NCBI GenBank assembly: GCA_002404095.1
Contig: DHJA01000119.1
Coordinates: 15,015 to 27,802, forward strand
Direction of reading: 5' to 3'
Length of the DNA stretch: 12,788 bases
Source: Planctomycetaceae bacterium UBA4732
GTDB taxonomy: Bacteria > Planctomycetota > Planctomycetia > Gemmatales > Gemmataceae
The translations under genes were made by a program, and so were the position numbers. This document shows positions 1 through 6,817 of the stretch, piece after piece; the stretch's first letter is position 1, and every line of letters starts with the position of its first letter. The notes under the pieces are model-generated. The model made no database searches. It was not told where the DNA came from and worked only from the letters and a program-made list of their open reading frames with translations.

Positions 1-1849
1 GGCGGGGTCTCCCCGCCCTTCTGGGACAGACTCTAAGCCCGAGCCGGCCAAAAAGCCCGTCCACGCTTTTTGGAACGACAAACTCCTGTCCACCAAAGAC
101 GGCCCGCTCGACCTGATCGTCCTCACCGGGGCGGCGAAGTTCGTGGACGACGAACACGACCAGACCTTGCAGGGCGAGACGCTCAAGGTTTGGTTGACGT
201 CGACGGAGGGCGGCCCGGCGGCGGCGGCGCCCTCGGGCCAACGCGACGCGCGGCGGCCCAGCCACGTCGAGGCGACTGGCAACGTATCGGCCAAGTCGAA
301 AGAGATGACCATTCCCCACGCGGGCCAACTTGTTGTCTGGTTCCGAGACGCGCCTGCCGGCGCGATGCCGCCCGCCAGCCCCGCGGCGCCGGCGCAAGCG
401 AACGCCGTCCCCGCGAAGAATGCGGCGCCTGCCGTTTCCGCCGGCCCGGCTCCACAGCCGGCCGGTACGAACATTGCCGGCGCGGCCCCCATCAAGGCCG
501 ATCCCGAACCTGTCCGGCCGATCGACCTCACCGCCCGCTCTGTTTACGTCTGGATGGTGCGCGGCGAAGAGAAAAACACGCTGGAAAAACTGGACGCCGA
601 GGGCGACGTCGTGGTGCGCCAAGACCCCGCGAAACCTGGCGAGAAGCCGCTGGACGTGAATGGCGCGTCCCTCGAATTGACGTACCATCCAGAAGGCGAT
701 TTCCTGGTGGTCCGAGGGGATTTGGCCCAGATACAAATGGAGACAATCTACATCCTCGGCCCCGAGGTGACCATCGACCAAGCCAGCAACAAAGCCTGGG
801 TCGTCGGCGCCGGCGCCATGCAGATGGAGAGCGCCACCAATTTCCAGGGTGAAAAGCTCACGAAAGCCGTGCCGATGATCGTCCACTGGAACGACAACAT
901 GTTCTTTAACGGCCGCTACGCCGAGTTCAGCAAAGGCGTTCAGGCCGAACAGGACAACGCCCACCTCTTCTGCCAATCGCTTCAAGTGTCTTTCGACCAT
1001 CCCATATCCCTCAAGGAGGGAAATCACGGCGGGCCGCCCCCGCGCGTCAAGGATCTTGTCTGTTATAAGGACGTTCGCGTCGACGACCGCACACTCGAAG
1101 GCGACCGCGTCGTCAGTTCCAAACGGCTCACCGGCCCTTCTTTGAGCATGAACGCGCTGGAGCCAGAGGACGCGAACGGCAAGGAAGAGGCGGGCAGTAC
1201 CGGCAACGAAATCCGTATGCCGGGGCCGGGCGACGTTCGCTTGTTCCAGATTGGCGGGGCCGATCCGTTGGCCGCGCCCCCCGAACCCGGCGCGAAGGTC
1301 ATAGCGGCGAAGCCCGCGCTCGCCGCGAAACCCGGCGCCGCAAAAAAGCCTGATGAGCAGATGAAGCTGACTTACATCAGTTACGGTAGCATCGGCGCGC
1401 ACGGCAGCATGTACGCCAACAGCAAGACCAACACTGCCAGGTTTCTACAAAACGTGCGCGTCCTCAACATGCCTTGCGACAATCCCAACATCGAGATCGA
1501 CCTCGACGACATCCTCGAACACTTGCCGGAAGGGGCCTTGTACCTGAAGGGCGACCGCGTGGACGTCTACAACCGGGGCGACAAGAAGAAGTCGCAGCAG
1601 GAAATGACGGCCAAGGGCCACGTGTTCGTGCAGGCCAAGGAGTTCGACGCGCGGTCAGACGTGATGCGCTACAGCGAGGCCAAGGACCAGATCATCTTCG
1701 AGGGCGGCGACGGCGGCAACGCGACGCTGTACAAGATCAAGCAGCGCGGCGGGCCGTCGCAGAAGATCGAGGGGAAAAAGATCACTTATATCCGCAGTAC
1801 GGGCCGTTTCCAGATCGACGGCGGCGATTGGATCAGCGGGGGGGATTAA
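1..1849 (+). CDS. OstA/LptA-like envelope protein, 5'-truncated by window edge
   Basis: The frame is open from the first complete codon at base 2 to TAA at 1847-1849, giving 615 visible residues, so the true start lies upstream. A GTG at 143 is internal and not needed as a start. The protein alternates beta-rich segments of OstA/LptA type with low-complexity Ala/Pro linkers (about 355-530 and 1270-1350). Typical OstA-like stretches are LTGAAKFVDDEHDQTLQGE near 122-180, HVEATGNV near 265-290, and the C-terminal ALYLKGDRVDVYN...MTAKGHVFVQAKEFDARSDV (about 1535-1665), followed by a 'ryseakDqiiFeG' repeat end. In this superfamily such beta-jellyroll repeats carry LPS across the periplasm or form the LptD N-terminus. 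An extracytoplasmic role in outer-membrane lipid handling is inferred; the substrate is unknown. It is larger than a single-domain LptA (about 180 residues), so it is not a simple orthologue. A run of seven G (1838-1844) precedes the stop. It converges with the lipoprotein gene. Confidence 0.7.
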   Translation, partial: AGSPRPSGTDSKPEPAKKPVHAFWNDKLLSTKDGPLDLIVLTGAAKFVDDEHDQTLQGETLKVWLTSTEGGPAAAAPSGQRDARRPSHVEATGNVSAKSKEMTIPHAGQLVVWFRDAPAGAMPPASPAAPAQANAVPAKNAAPAVSAGPAPQPAGTNIAGAAPIKADPEPVRPIDLTARSVYVWMVRGEEKNTLEKLDAEGDVVVRQDPAKPGEKPLDVNGASLELTYHPEGDFLVVRGDLAQIQMETIYILGPEVTIDQASNKAWVVGAGAMQMESATNFQGEKLTKAVPMIVHWNDNMFFNGRYAEFSKGVQAEQDNAHLFCQSLQVSFDHPISLKEGNHGGPPPRVKDLVCYKDVRVDDRTLEGDRVVSSKRLTGPSLSMNALEPEDANGKEEAGSTGNEIRMPGPGDVRLFQIGGADPLAAPPEPGAKVIAAKPALAAKPGAAKKPDEQMKLTYISYGSIGAHGSMYANSKTNTARFLQNVRVLNMPCDNPNIEIDLDDILEHLPEGALYLKGDRVDVYNRGDKKKSQQEMTAKGHVFVQAKEFDARSDVMRYSEAKDQIIFEGGDGGNATLYKIKQRGGPSQKIEGKKITYIRSTGRFQIDGGDWISGGD

Positions 1850-1863
1850 AGGCGGCCGACTTG

Positions 1864-1944
1864 GGCGAGCCGGGTCGCGTAAGCGCCCGGAGTTGCTTTC
1901 CGCGACTGCATCAAACTCCGGGCGCTTACGCGACCCGGCTCGCC
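1864..1944. repeat. Perfect 31-bp inverted repeat, family A copy 1, between convergent genes
   Basis: The left arm (1864-1894) is the exact reverse complement of the right arm (1914-1944), with a 19-base loop. A 29-base core of each arm recurs in the copy at 5548-5636, while the loops differ, so this is a dispersed repeat family and not a chance hairpin. It sits almost symmetrically between the OstA-like stop (14 bases away) and the lipoprotein stop (15 bases away). RNA from either strand would form the same stem, so it could act as a bidirectional terminator or 3' stabiliser. There is no flanking U-tract, so classical intrinsic termination is not shown. Confidence 0.9.
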
Positions 1945-1959
1945 ACTGTGTCATGCGTT

Positions 1960-2544
1960 TTAGATGCGCACCAAAAGCACCACCGCCGCGATCAGCAGCA
2001 TCACCGCCCCGGCGCCCACGCGCAACAGCGTCGTGTAATAGCCGCGCGTCAGTTCTTCCAGCCGTAGGTAGCCGCCGACTATTAGAAACAGCGCGACCAA
2101 TGCCGCCAGGATGCGGCCGAGGAGGAGGTGGCGCCAAAAGACCGTATTTTCCTGGGCTTGGTCCCGCGCCTGATCCACATCAATCTGTAATTTCCCCAAA
2201 TTCGCAGCACTTAAATCGATGTGGGCGGTCACTTCGTACCCCTCCTTCTCAGCGAAATCACCCTGCTTCGGCTTATCGATTTTGACCACGCCTTCCTTGA
2301 GGAGCCGCTGGATCGTCGGCTGCCAGCCGATGTTGGGATGGTTCCTTTGCAAATACTCCTCCACGTAGTCGCGCGCCTTCTCCAGCGCACGCTCGCGAGC
2401 GTCGTCGATGGTTTCGCCATAGCCATTCACCGCCTTGGTGGAACCTGTCGAGGCGGTGCGTGCAGTGGCCGCCTCGAACGGCCCAACGGCGCAGCCTGCT
2501 AACAAAACCAAAGGGATACAAATTATCCACGGAGATAGACGCAT
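1960..2544 (-). CDS. Lipoprotein with C-terminal two-helix membrane hairpin
   Basis: 194 residues. The N-terminus is a type II signal peptide: MRLSP, a hydrophobic core, and lipobox LLAGC with lipid-modified Cys18. The middle (about 40-125) is a small alpha/beta domain starting GYGETIDDARERALEKARD. The 'xDArerAlekA' pattern resembles LPP20/FlgT-type lipoprotein domains, but I cannot assign a family firmly. Two hydrophobic helices follow at about 139-160 and 172-192. A protein with both a lipid anchor and a transmembrane hairpin would be held at both ends, with the middle domain outside the cytoplasmic membrane. The ATG at 2544 has a GAGGAG Shine-Dalgarno 8 bases upstream. It begins 21 bases after the kinase stop on the same strand, so co-transcription with the kinase is likely. 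The function is unknown. Confidence 0.8.
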   Translation of the reverse strand: MRLSPWIICIPLVLLAGCAVGPFEAATARTASTGSTKAVNGYGETIDDARERALEKARDYVEEYLQRNHPNIGWQPTIQRLLKEGVVKIDKPKQGDFAEKEGYEVTAHIDLSAANLGKLQIDVDQARDQAQENTVFWRHLLLGRILAALVALFLIVGGYLRLEELTRGYYTTLLRVGAGAVMLLIAAVVLLVRI

Positions 2545-2565
2545 GACATTTTCTCCTCTTGACCG

Positions 2566-4080
2566 TCAAGCGTAACGCAGGCGCATCCGGCGGGGCGGCG
2601 GCGGCGGCGGCGGCTCCCACGGGCTGACCAGTTGCACCACTGCGGCCGATAGCATCAGCACTCCGACGCCGTACCAAAGTTCAACGCCCGCCAACAGCAG
2701 CAGCACCAAGCCCCAAAAAGCCGCGGCCAGCACGGGGGCGAAGCTGAAACGCTGCGTACGGCGACGATCCGCCATCCGCCACCAGCGAAGGGCGAAGAAA
2801 GCCATCGCGAAATACGAGATATAGCTGGCCTCGTTCAGCATCGCCGGCGGCACCAATGACGACAGGGCCGAAGTCGTCGAGTCCTGCGTCAGGTTCGCCG
2901 GAGGCGGCTGTCCCGGCGACCAACCGCTCAGCCACAAGGCGCCCAAGCCGATCGCGGCCCCGACTAACAGCATCACCAGTCGTCGCATCCACGAATCACC
3001 GCGGCGCTCCGTCCAGAACTTGGACGGGATCAGCACGGACCAGCTCACGCCGACGATCAGGAAGAACACAGTGCCAAGGAACGTGAAGTCGCGCGTGCCA
3101 CCGAGGGCCGCCCACAGCACCGTCGCCACGGCCGCGAACAGCACCGTCAGAGTCAGCGACCGGCACAGCTCACCGAGCTTGTCGCGCCGCGTCAGCGCCG
3201 GCAGCGCGGTCAACAGCGGCGCCGGACGAAGGGGTCGCACCGGGGCGCCTGGTATCGGAGGCGGCGTCGCGCGGCCGCGGGGCGGCTCGGCCGCGTTGAC
3301 GGCTTCGACGGCGCGAGCCATTTCCGCCATACTGGCGTAACGCTGCGATGGGTTCTTGGCCAGCGCCTTGGCCACAACCGGCAGGAACTCCGCCGGCACT
3401 TTGCTCAGATCAGGCGGTGTCGTCAGATGCTTCATGAGGATTTCGCCGGCGCTCTCGCCGTCGAACGGCACGCGGCCCGTCAACATCTCGTAGAACATGA
3501 CGCCGGCGGCGTAGACGTCGATCTGTTTGTTATAATTGCCCGTCGAAATCTCCGGCGCCATGTAGTGGACGGTGCCGATGCTCTGCGTGTTGGCCGAACG
3601 CTGGCTGGCGCCGAGCGATTTGCACAGCCCGTAATCGCCGACTTTGACGTGGCCGTTTTCGAGGAAGACGTTGGCCGGCTTGAGGTCGCGGTGGACGATG
3701 CCGTGGTCGTGAAGGTAGCCGACAGCCCGCGCCAGCCCCAAAAACCATTGGCGCGCCAGTTCGCGCGGCAGCCCTTGCGGGTGTCGCGTCAGCACCACAT
3801 TGAGCGCTTCCCCGGCGACGTATTCCATGACGACCCAGTGATCGCCGAGGCCGTCGGTGCGCAGGTCGAAGAGGCTGACGAGGTTGGGATGCTTAAGGTT
3901 GATGCACTGGGCCACGCCGCGCAGCTCGATCTGGCTTTCGCCGCGCACCAGCTTGAGGCCGACTTCCTTGCCGCCGTCACTGACGGCGAAATAGACCTCG
4001 CCGAAGCCGCCGCGGCCGACGCCGCGCTTGATCGTGAAACCGTCCAGGGGCCGCTGACCGGAACTGTAGGTGAACTTCAT
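2566..4080 (-). CDS. Membrane Ser/Thr protein kinase (Hanks type)
   Basis: 504 residues. The kinase domain covers about 15-260 and looks catalytically complete: Gly loop GRGGFGEVY (22-30), ATP-anchoring Lys43 in VGLKLV, a candidate alphaC Glu52, HRDLKPAN (130-137) with catalytic Asp132, a DYG in place of DFG with metal-binding Asp149, an activation segment rich in Ser/Thr (160-170), MAPE (174-177) and Asp188. After a Pro-rich linker (266-290) the C-terminal half is hydrophobic, with about six candidate membrane helices (roughly 308-327, 333-351, 366-386, 418-434, 447-467, 469-487), ending in a seven-Pro run and a basic tail. Most bacterial membrane kinases have one helix and an external sensor domain; here the membrane region itself would be the sensor or anchor. 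The ATG at 4080 has GGGGAG 8 bases upstream. The FHA gene lies upstream and the lipoprotein 21 bases downstream. The substrate is unknown. Confidence 0.95.
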   Translation of the reverse strand: MKFTYSSGQRPLDGFTIKRGVGRGGFGEVYFAVSDGGKEVGLKLVRGESQIELRGVAQCINLKHPNLVSLFDLRTDGLGDHWVVMEYVAGEALNVVLTRHPQGLPRELARQWFLGLARAVGYLHDHGIVHRDLKPANVFLENGHVKVGDYGLCKSLGASQRSANTQSIGTVHYMAPEISTGNYNKQIDVYAAGVMFYEMLTGRVPFDGESAGEILMKHLTTPPDLSKVPAEFLPVVAKALAKNPSQRYASMAEMARAVEAVNAAEPPRGRATPPPIPGAPVRPLRPAPLLTALPALTRRDKLGELCRSLTLTVLFAAVATVLWAALGGTRDFTFLGTVFFLIVGVSWSVLIPSKFWTERRGDSWMRRLVMLLVGAAIGLGALWLSGWSPGQPPPANLTQDSTTSALSSLVPPAMLNEASYISYFAMAFFALRWWRMADRRRTQRFSFAPVLAAAFWGLVLLLLAGVELWYGVGVLMLSAAVVQLVSPWEPPPPPPPRRMRLRYA

Positions 4081-4099
4081 AGAAGCTACTCCCCTCGCA

Positions 4100-4165
4100 G
4101 GTGTGGCACGGCTGTTTCAGCCGTGTTTCGACGGTCCAACACGGCTGAAACAGCCGTGCCACACC
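4100..4165. repeat. Nested palindrome, 28-bp perfect arms, between FHA and kinase genes
   Basis: The left arm (4100-4127) and right arm (4138-4165) are exact reverse complements around a 10-base loop. Each arm also contains its own small palindrome (CACGGCTG, three bases, CAGCCGTG), so the element can fold as one long stem or as two short hairpins. It fills most of the 108-base gap between the FHA stop and the kinase start. Its left edge lies only a few bases upstream of the kinase Shine-Dalgarno on the minus strand. From memory, GTGTGGCACGGCTG...CAGCCGTG is a common intergenic palindrome in planctomycete genomes; this has not been checked. Confidence 0.88.
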
Positions 4166-4188
4166 AGGCATTACTTTCCTGACTGCGG

Positions 4189-5532
4189 CTAAACTCTCAC
4201 CGGCAAAGGCTCCACGGTGAAAGCGAAATCGTCCCCTTCCACCAGGGCGCGCGGCCCAAGGAAAGTTCGCTCCGGAACCTTCTGGCCGTTCACCGTCAGG
4301 CCGCCAGAGTGCCGCAGGCCCAGCCCGTCCTTGTGACGGAAGAACACCACCGGATCTTGAAGGTCCGGTAAGGTCACATGAACCTGTTCGCCGCTGCCCA
4401 GCACCAACGTCTCCGCCATGACCAACACCCCGTCCACCCCCAGCGGCAGACGATGACCGCTTACCAGATCCAAGCGCGCCGTCGCGCTCGCGGGCACGGG
4501 CTGGCGAAATCGAAACTGGCACGAGGCGCCGAGCGTGACCCGATCGCCGGGCCGCAGTAAAGCGCGCGTGACTGACTGACCATTCACCTGCAACGCGCGG
4601 ACGGCTTCCAGAATATAGCCCTCGCCGTCGCGGCTCAACGCGGCGTGCAGCCGCGATACGTCCGCCACTACCGGCACATCGACCGACGAGCCGGGAACGG
4701 CCTGGCCGAAGTGGACGCGCGATCCGAGACAAACCAAGTAGCCGCCCACTCCGTCGATCCACAGCAGAAATCGGTCGGGCGAACTGGGCGGCGCCGGGGC
4801 CGTTTCACATTCCGGCCGACTTAACGCTATCGTGACCGGCTCGACCGCCCGCCAGGCTTGGCCGCGTACTTTCTTCGCCTCCGCGTGCTGCGGAGCGACG
4901 GCCAGCACCGCCTCGGCCGCCATGATCGCGTCAGCTCCGCGGCCGGCGTCGGCCGCGACATGCAACCGCACCAACAAGTCGGCGAAAGTCCCTTGGCGCG
5001 TTTCGAGATCCTGCCGGTATTCTTCCAAGACGCGCACGTCTGGCACCAGGCGACGCACACGGTCCACCACCTCTACAGCGCGAGCGAAGTCGCCGCGGCC
5101 CGCCAGATCGCGCGCCGACAGCCAAGCGTGCGCGGCCTCTTCCAACACTTGCAATTCAGGCGAACGGACCAGCTTACCGCGTAGACGGTTGGCCGATTCT
5201 TCGCCCCGGCTCGGCTCGCCGGCTTGGAGCAGCGCTCGCACCTCCGCCGCGCCCAGCCGCGTCAAGGCGTCGCGCAGCCGATTAGCGCGCTTCTCCCGCG
5301 TTTGCAGATGCTCGGCGTGGAGCAAATCTCGCCAGGCGGCGTCTGGATCGTCCTTTCGTAAAGCACGTTCACCGCGCTCCACGAACGCCCGCGCTAGTTT
5401 GCCAACCAGGGCCGCCGCGCCTTGGCGCTCCTGGGCGTGGGGCTGGTTTACCAACCGCAACGCATCATCCAGGCGGCCGTGCTCGAGCGCTTCTCGGGCT
5501 TGCCGCATCGCCAACCATGCGAACGCGGGCAT
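4189..5532 (-). CDS. FHA-domain protein with N-terminal helical repeats
   Basis: 447 residues. Residues about 1-230 are almost entirely helical and TPR-like, with paired helices such as QAREALEHGRLDDALRLV, ERGERALRKDDPDAAWRDL and ARDLAGRGDFARAVEVVDRV. An FHA domain follows at about 254-345: VHFGQ replaces the usual GR start, SRLHA (293-297) is the classic S-R-x-H phosphopeptide motif, and VNGQ (316-319) is the family's N-G turn. A second region (about 350-445) repeats the pattern weakly, with LVLGSG, FRHKDGLGLRH and VNGQKV, and looks like a degenerate second FHA domain without the SRxH motif. FHA domains bind phospho-Thr, so the neighbouring kinase or its targets are likely partners; this is inferred from gene order. 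No signal peptide or membrane helix is visible, so it is probably cytoplasmic. The ATG at 5532 has AAGGA about 8 bases upstream; Met9 is a weaker alternative start. Confidence 0.88.
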   Translation of the reverse strand: MPAFAWLAMRQAREALEHGRLDDALRLVNQPHAQERQGAAALVGKLARAFVERGERALRKDDPDAAWRDLLHAEHLQTREKRANRLRDALTRLGAAEVRALLQAGEPSRGEESANRLRGKLVRSPELQVLEEAAHAWLSARDLAGRGDFARAVEVVDRVRRLVPDVRVLEEYRQDLETRQGTFADLLVRLHVAADAGRGADAIMAAEAVLAVAPQHAEAKKVRGQAWRAVEPVTIALSRPECETAPAPPSSPDRFLLWIDGVGGYLVCLGSRVHFGQAVPGSSVDVPVVADVSRLHAALSRDGEGYILEAVRALQVNGQSVTRALLRPGDRVTLGASCQFRFRQPVPASATARLDLVSGHRLPLGVDGVLVMAETLVLGSGEQVHVTLPDLQDPVVFFRHKDGLGLRHSGGLTVNGQKVPERTFLGPRALVEGDDFAFTVEPLPVRV

Positions 5533-5547
5533 GTTCCATCCTTACAA

Positions 5548-5636
5548 CTTTGGCGAGCCGGGTCGCGTAAGCGCCCGGAGTTGGGCGCAATCGCTGAAAC
5601 CACCTCCGGGCGCTTACGCGACCCGGCTCGCCAAAG
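5548..5636. repeat. Perfect 33-bp inverted repeat, family A copy 2
   Basis: The arms at 5548-5580 and 5604-5636 are exact reverse complements with a 23-base loop. The 29-base core matches the copy at 1864-1944 exactly, while the loops are unrelated. On the minus strand it begins 6 bases after the coiled-coil gene's stop codon and ends just upstream of the FHA gene's Shine-Dalgarno, so it fills nearly the whole gap. It could terminate, stabilise or process the transcript between the two genes. No U-tract follows on the minus strand. Confidence 0.9.
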
Positions 5637-5642
5637 AAATCT

Positions 5643-6461
5643 TTACGGCTGCTCCGCCAGGACAGGCCTGTCGTCGCCTTGGACATTCCCACGCGCCCGC
5701 TTGAGCACGTCTTCCTCGGACACCTTTTCCGTCGGACGAATTGGCGAAGCGCTGTTGTACTTCCTCGCCAAATCCGCCTTGTGTTGTAGCACATCAGCGC
5801 TTTCGACCAGCTTCTCGATGTCGGCGCTGGTGCGCGACAGCCGGTCGCTGTCCGTCTGCAGCACGGTGCTTTTTGAGGCCGCCGCCCGCGCGGTCTTCAC
5901 CTTAAGCGCCGCCGCCGCCAACCGAGTTTCCAGACCTGTAATGGTGCTGTCATAGTTGGCCAGCTGCTTGTAGTCCTCTTCCAGGATGTTGCGGTTCTGC
6001 TCTAGAAGCTCCTCCTTCTGCGAGAGTTCCGCCCGCTTCGCGTTGCGCAGCTCCACGGCGCTGTTCAGTCGGCTCACCGCGTCCTCGCGCGCCACGTTGC
6101 GGCCGTTCAACGAAACCTTGGTCGCCGTCCGGTTCTTTTCCAGCTGGCTCGCCAGTGCGTCCACGTCACCTTCAAATGTCTTTAGCGCGACGGCGTCCGC
6201 GTCGATTTCTTTCTCCAGCTTCTCGAATCCGACTTGCTCGACCGCGACTTTGTCGAAGTAGCGCGGCTTCTCCATCTTCAGTTCGTTCAACTCATTCTTG
6301 AGCCGGCCGATTTCCGTTTCCGGCGGGATGGAGCTTTCGATGCTTTCCTGCGCCTGGTGACCGTAGTAGTTCATCAGGCTGCACATTTTAGGGCTGACCC
6401 AACCGAGGACGGCCACCCCGACCGCCACGGCCAACCCCGCGATGACTACCTTCTTGAGCAT
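5643..6461 (-). CDS. Membrane-anchored coiled-coil protein, function unknown
   Basis: 272 residues. It starts MLKKVVIAGLAVAVGVAVLG: two Lys, then a hydrophobic helix (5-22), either an uncleaved signal anchor or a signal peptide without a clear cleavage site. The rest is highly charged and predicted helical, with long coiled-coil stretches at about 48-110 (RLKNELNELKMEK, EKLEKEIDADAVALKTFEGDV) and 130-235, separated by a short break (VSLNGRNVARED). The tail (238-272) is polar and probably disordered. The frame stays open to 6707 upstream, but that extension translates a palindromic repeat. The ATG at 6461 has GGGGA 7 bases upstream and is followed at once by the hydrophobic helix, so it is preferred over an ATG at 6485, which lacks a Shine-Dalgarno. 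It is the first gene of a minus-strand run with the FHA, kinase and lipoprotein genes. A scaffold or envelope-spacer role is possible but unproven. Confidence 0.75.
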   Translation of the reverse strand: MLKKVVIAGLAVAVGVAVLGWVSPKMCSLMNYYGHQAQESIESSIPPETEIGRLKNELNELKMEKPRYFDKVAVEQVGFEKLEKEIDADAVALKTFEGDVDALASQLEKNRTATKVSLNGRNVAREDAVSRLNSAVELRNAKRAELSQKEELLEQNRNILEEDYKQLANYDSTITGLETRLAAAALKVKTARAAASKSTVLQTDSDRLSRTSADIEKLVESADVLQHKADLARKYNSASPIRPTEKVSEEDVLKRARGNVQGDDRPVLAEQP

Positions 6462-6542
6462 GGTGCTTTCCCCTTTCGAGAACATGGTCCGTGACACAAC
6501 CGCTGAGGATGCCGACGAGGCGGCGCGTCTCCTCTTACGTGT

Positions 6543-6627
6543 GCCACTCGCTCCGCGAGTCGCTTTGAACCCCCTTCTGCTCCCGTTGCGCGGGGCAAGG
6601 GTCAAAGCCACTCGCGGAGCGAATGGC
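6543..6627. repeat. Imperfect nested palindrome upstream of coiled-coil gene
   Basis: The left arm (6543-6573) pairs with the right arm (6598-6627) with two mismatches and one extra base. The best paired block is 13 bp (TCGCTCCGCGAGT). Each arm also contains a small internal palindrome (ACTCGC, three bases, GCGAGT in the left arm; one mismatch in the right). It is a third sequence family, distinct from the repeats at 1864 and 4100, but shares the nested design of the latter. On the minus strand it would lie in or just upstream of the leader of the coiled-coil gene. Confidence 0.75.
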
Positions 6628-6764
6628 CCACCATCATAGTATTCGCGGCCGAGCTTGCCGGATTTGCGCGATTTGCAAAAAATTCCGTCGCGCCTTCCTG
6701 AACGCAAGAACAGCGGCCGCTCCTAAGCCGTTGGTCATCCTACTCCAAAGATAACGCCTGGGGA

Positions 6765-6776
6765 AACAAATTTGTT
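6765..6776. promoter_or_regulatory. 12-bp perfect palindrome AACAAATTTGTT, possible operator
   Basis: AACAAATTTGTT is a perfect AT-rich palindrome in otherwise GC-rich DNA, inside the divergent intergenic region about 45 bases upstream of the candidate -10 of the ABC gene. Its size and symmetry fit a binding site for a dimeric regulator. Only one copy is present and no regulator gene is adjacent, so chance cannot be excluded. Confidence 0.3.
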
Positions 6777-6817
6777 GATGCGTCCTTCGGGAACGTCCGT
6801 GCAATCGCGGCGAACTT

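Noticed and set aside
70..852. Plus-strand open frame of 260 codons at the window start
   Set aside because: It is an Arg/Pro/Gly-rich alternative frame of the OstA-like gene, which has the credible composition and homology pattern.
1850..1959. Classical intrinsic terminator between the convergent genes
   Set aside because: The stem is excellent, but neither strand shows a U-tract after it, so it is listed as a repeat with a possible terminator role only.
3427..4182. Plus-strand open frame of 251 codons opposite the kinase
   Set aside because: It is antisense to the intact kinase catalytic domain, and its C-terminus translates the palindromic repeat at 4100-4165.
3977..4762. Minus-strand open frame of 261 codons spanning the FHA and kinase junction
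   Set aside because: It is out of frame with both real proteins, Arg/Gly-rich, and crosses the nested palindrome.
1864..5636. Could the repeated 29-base units be CRISPR repeats?
   Set aside because: There are only two loci 3.6 kb apart, each an inverted pair around a short loop, with no regularly spaced direct repeats and no cas genes.
4832..5704. Plus-strand open frame of 290 codons opposite the FHA gene
   Set aside because: The translation is dominated by Ser/Arg/Ala, runs through the family A palindrome and lies opposite a convincing FHA protein.
6462..6707. Upstream extension of the coiled-coil protein frame by 82 codons
   Set aside because: The extension translates the palindromic repeat, has Arg-rich non-protein-like content, and would bury the N-terminal signal-anchor helix.
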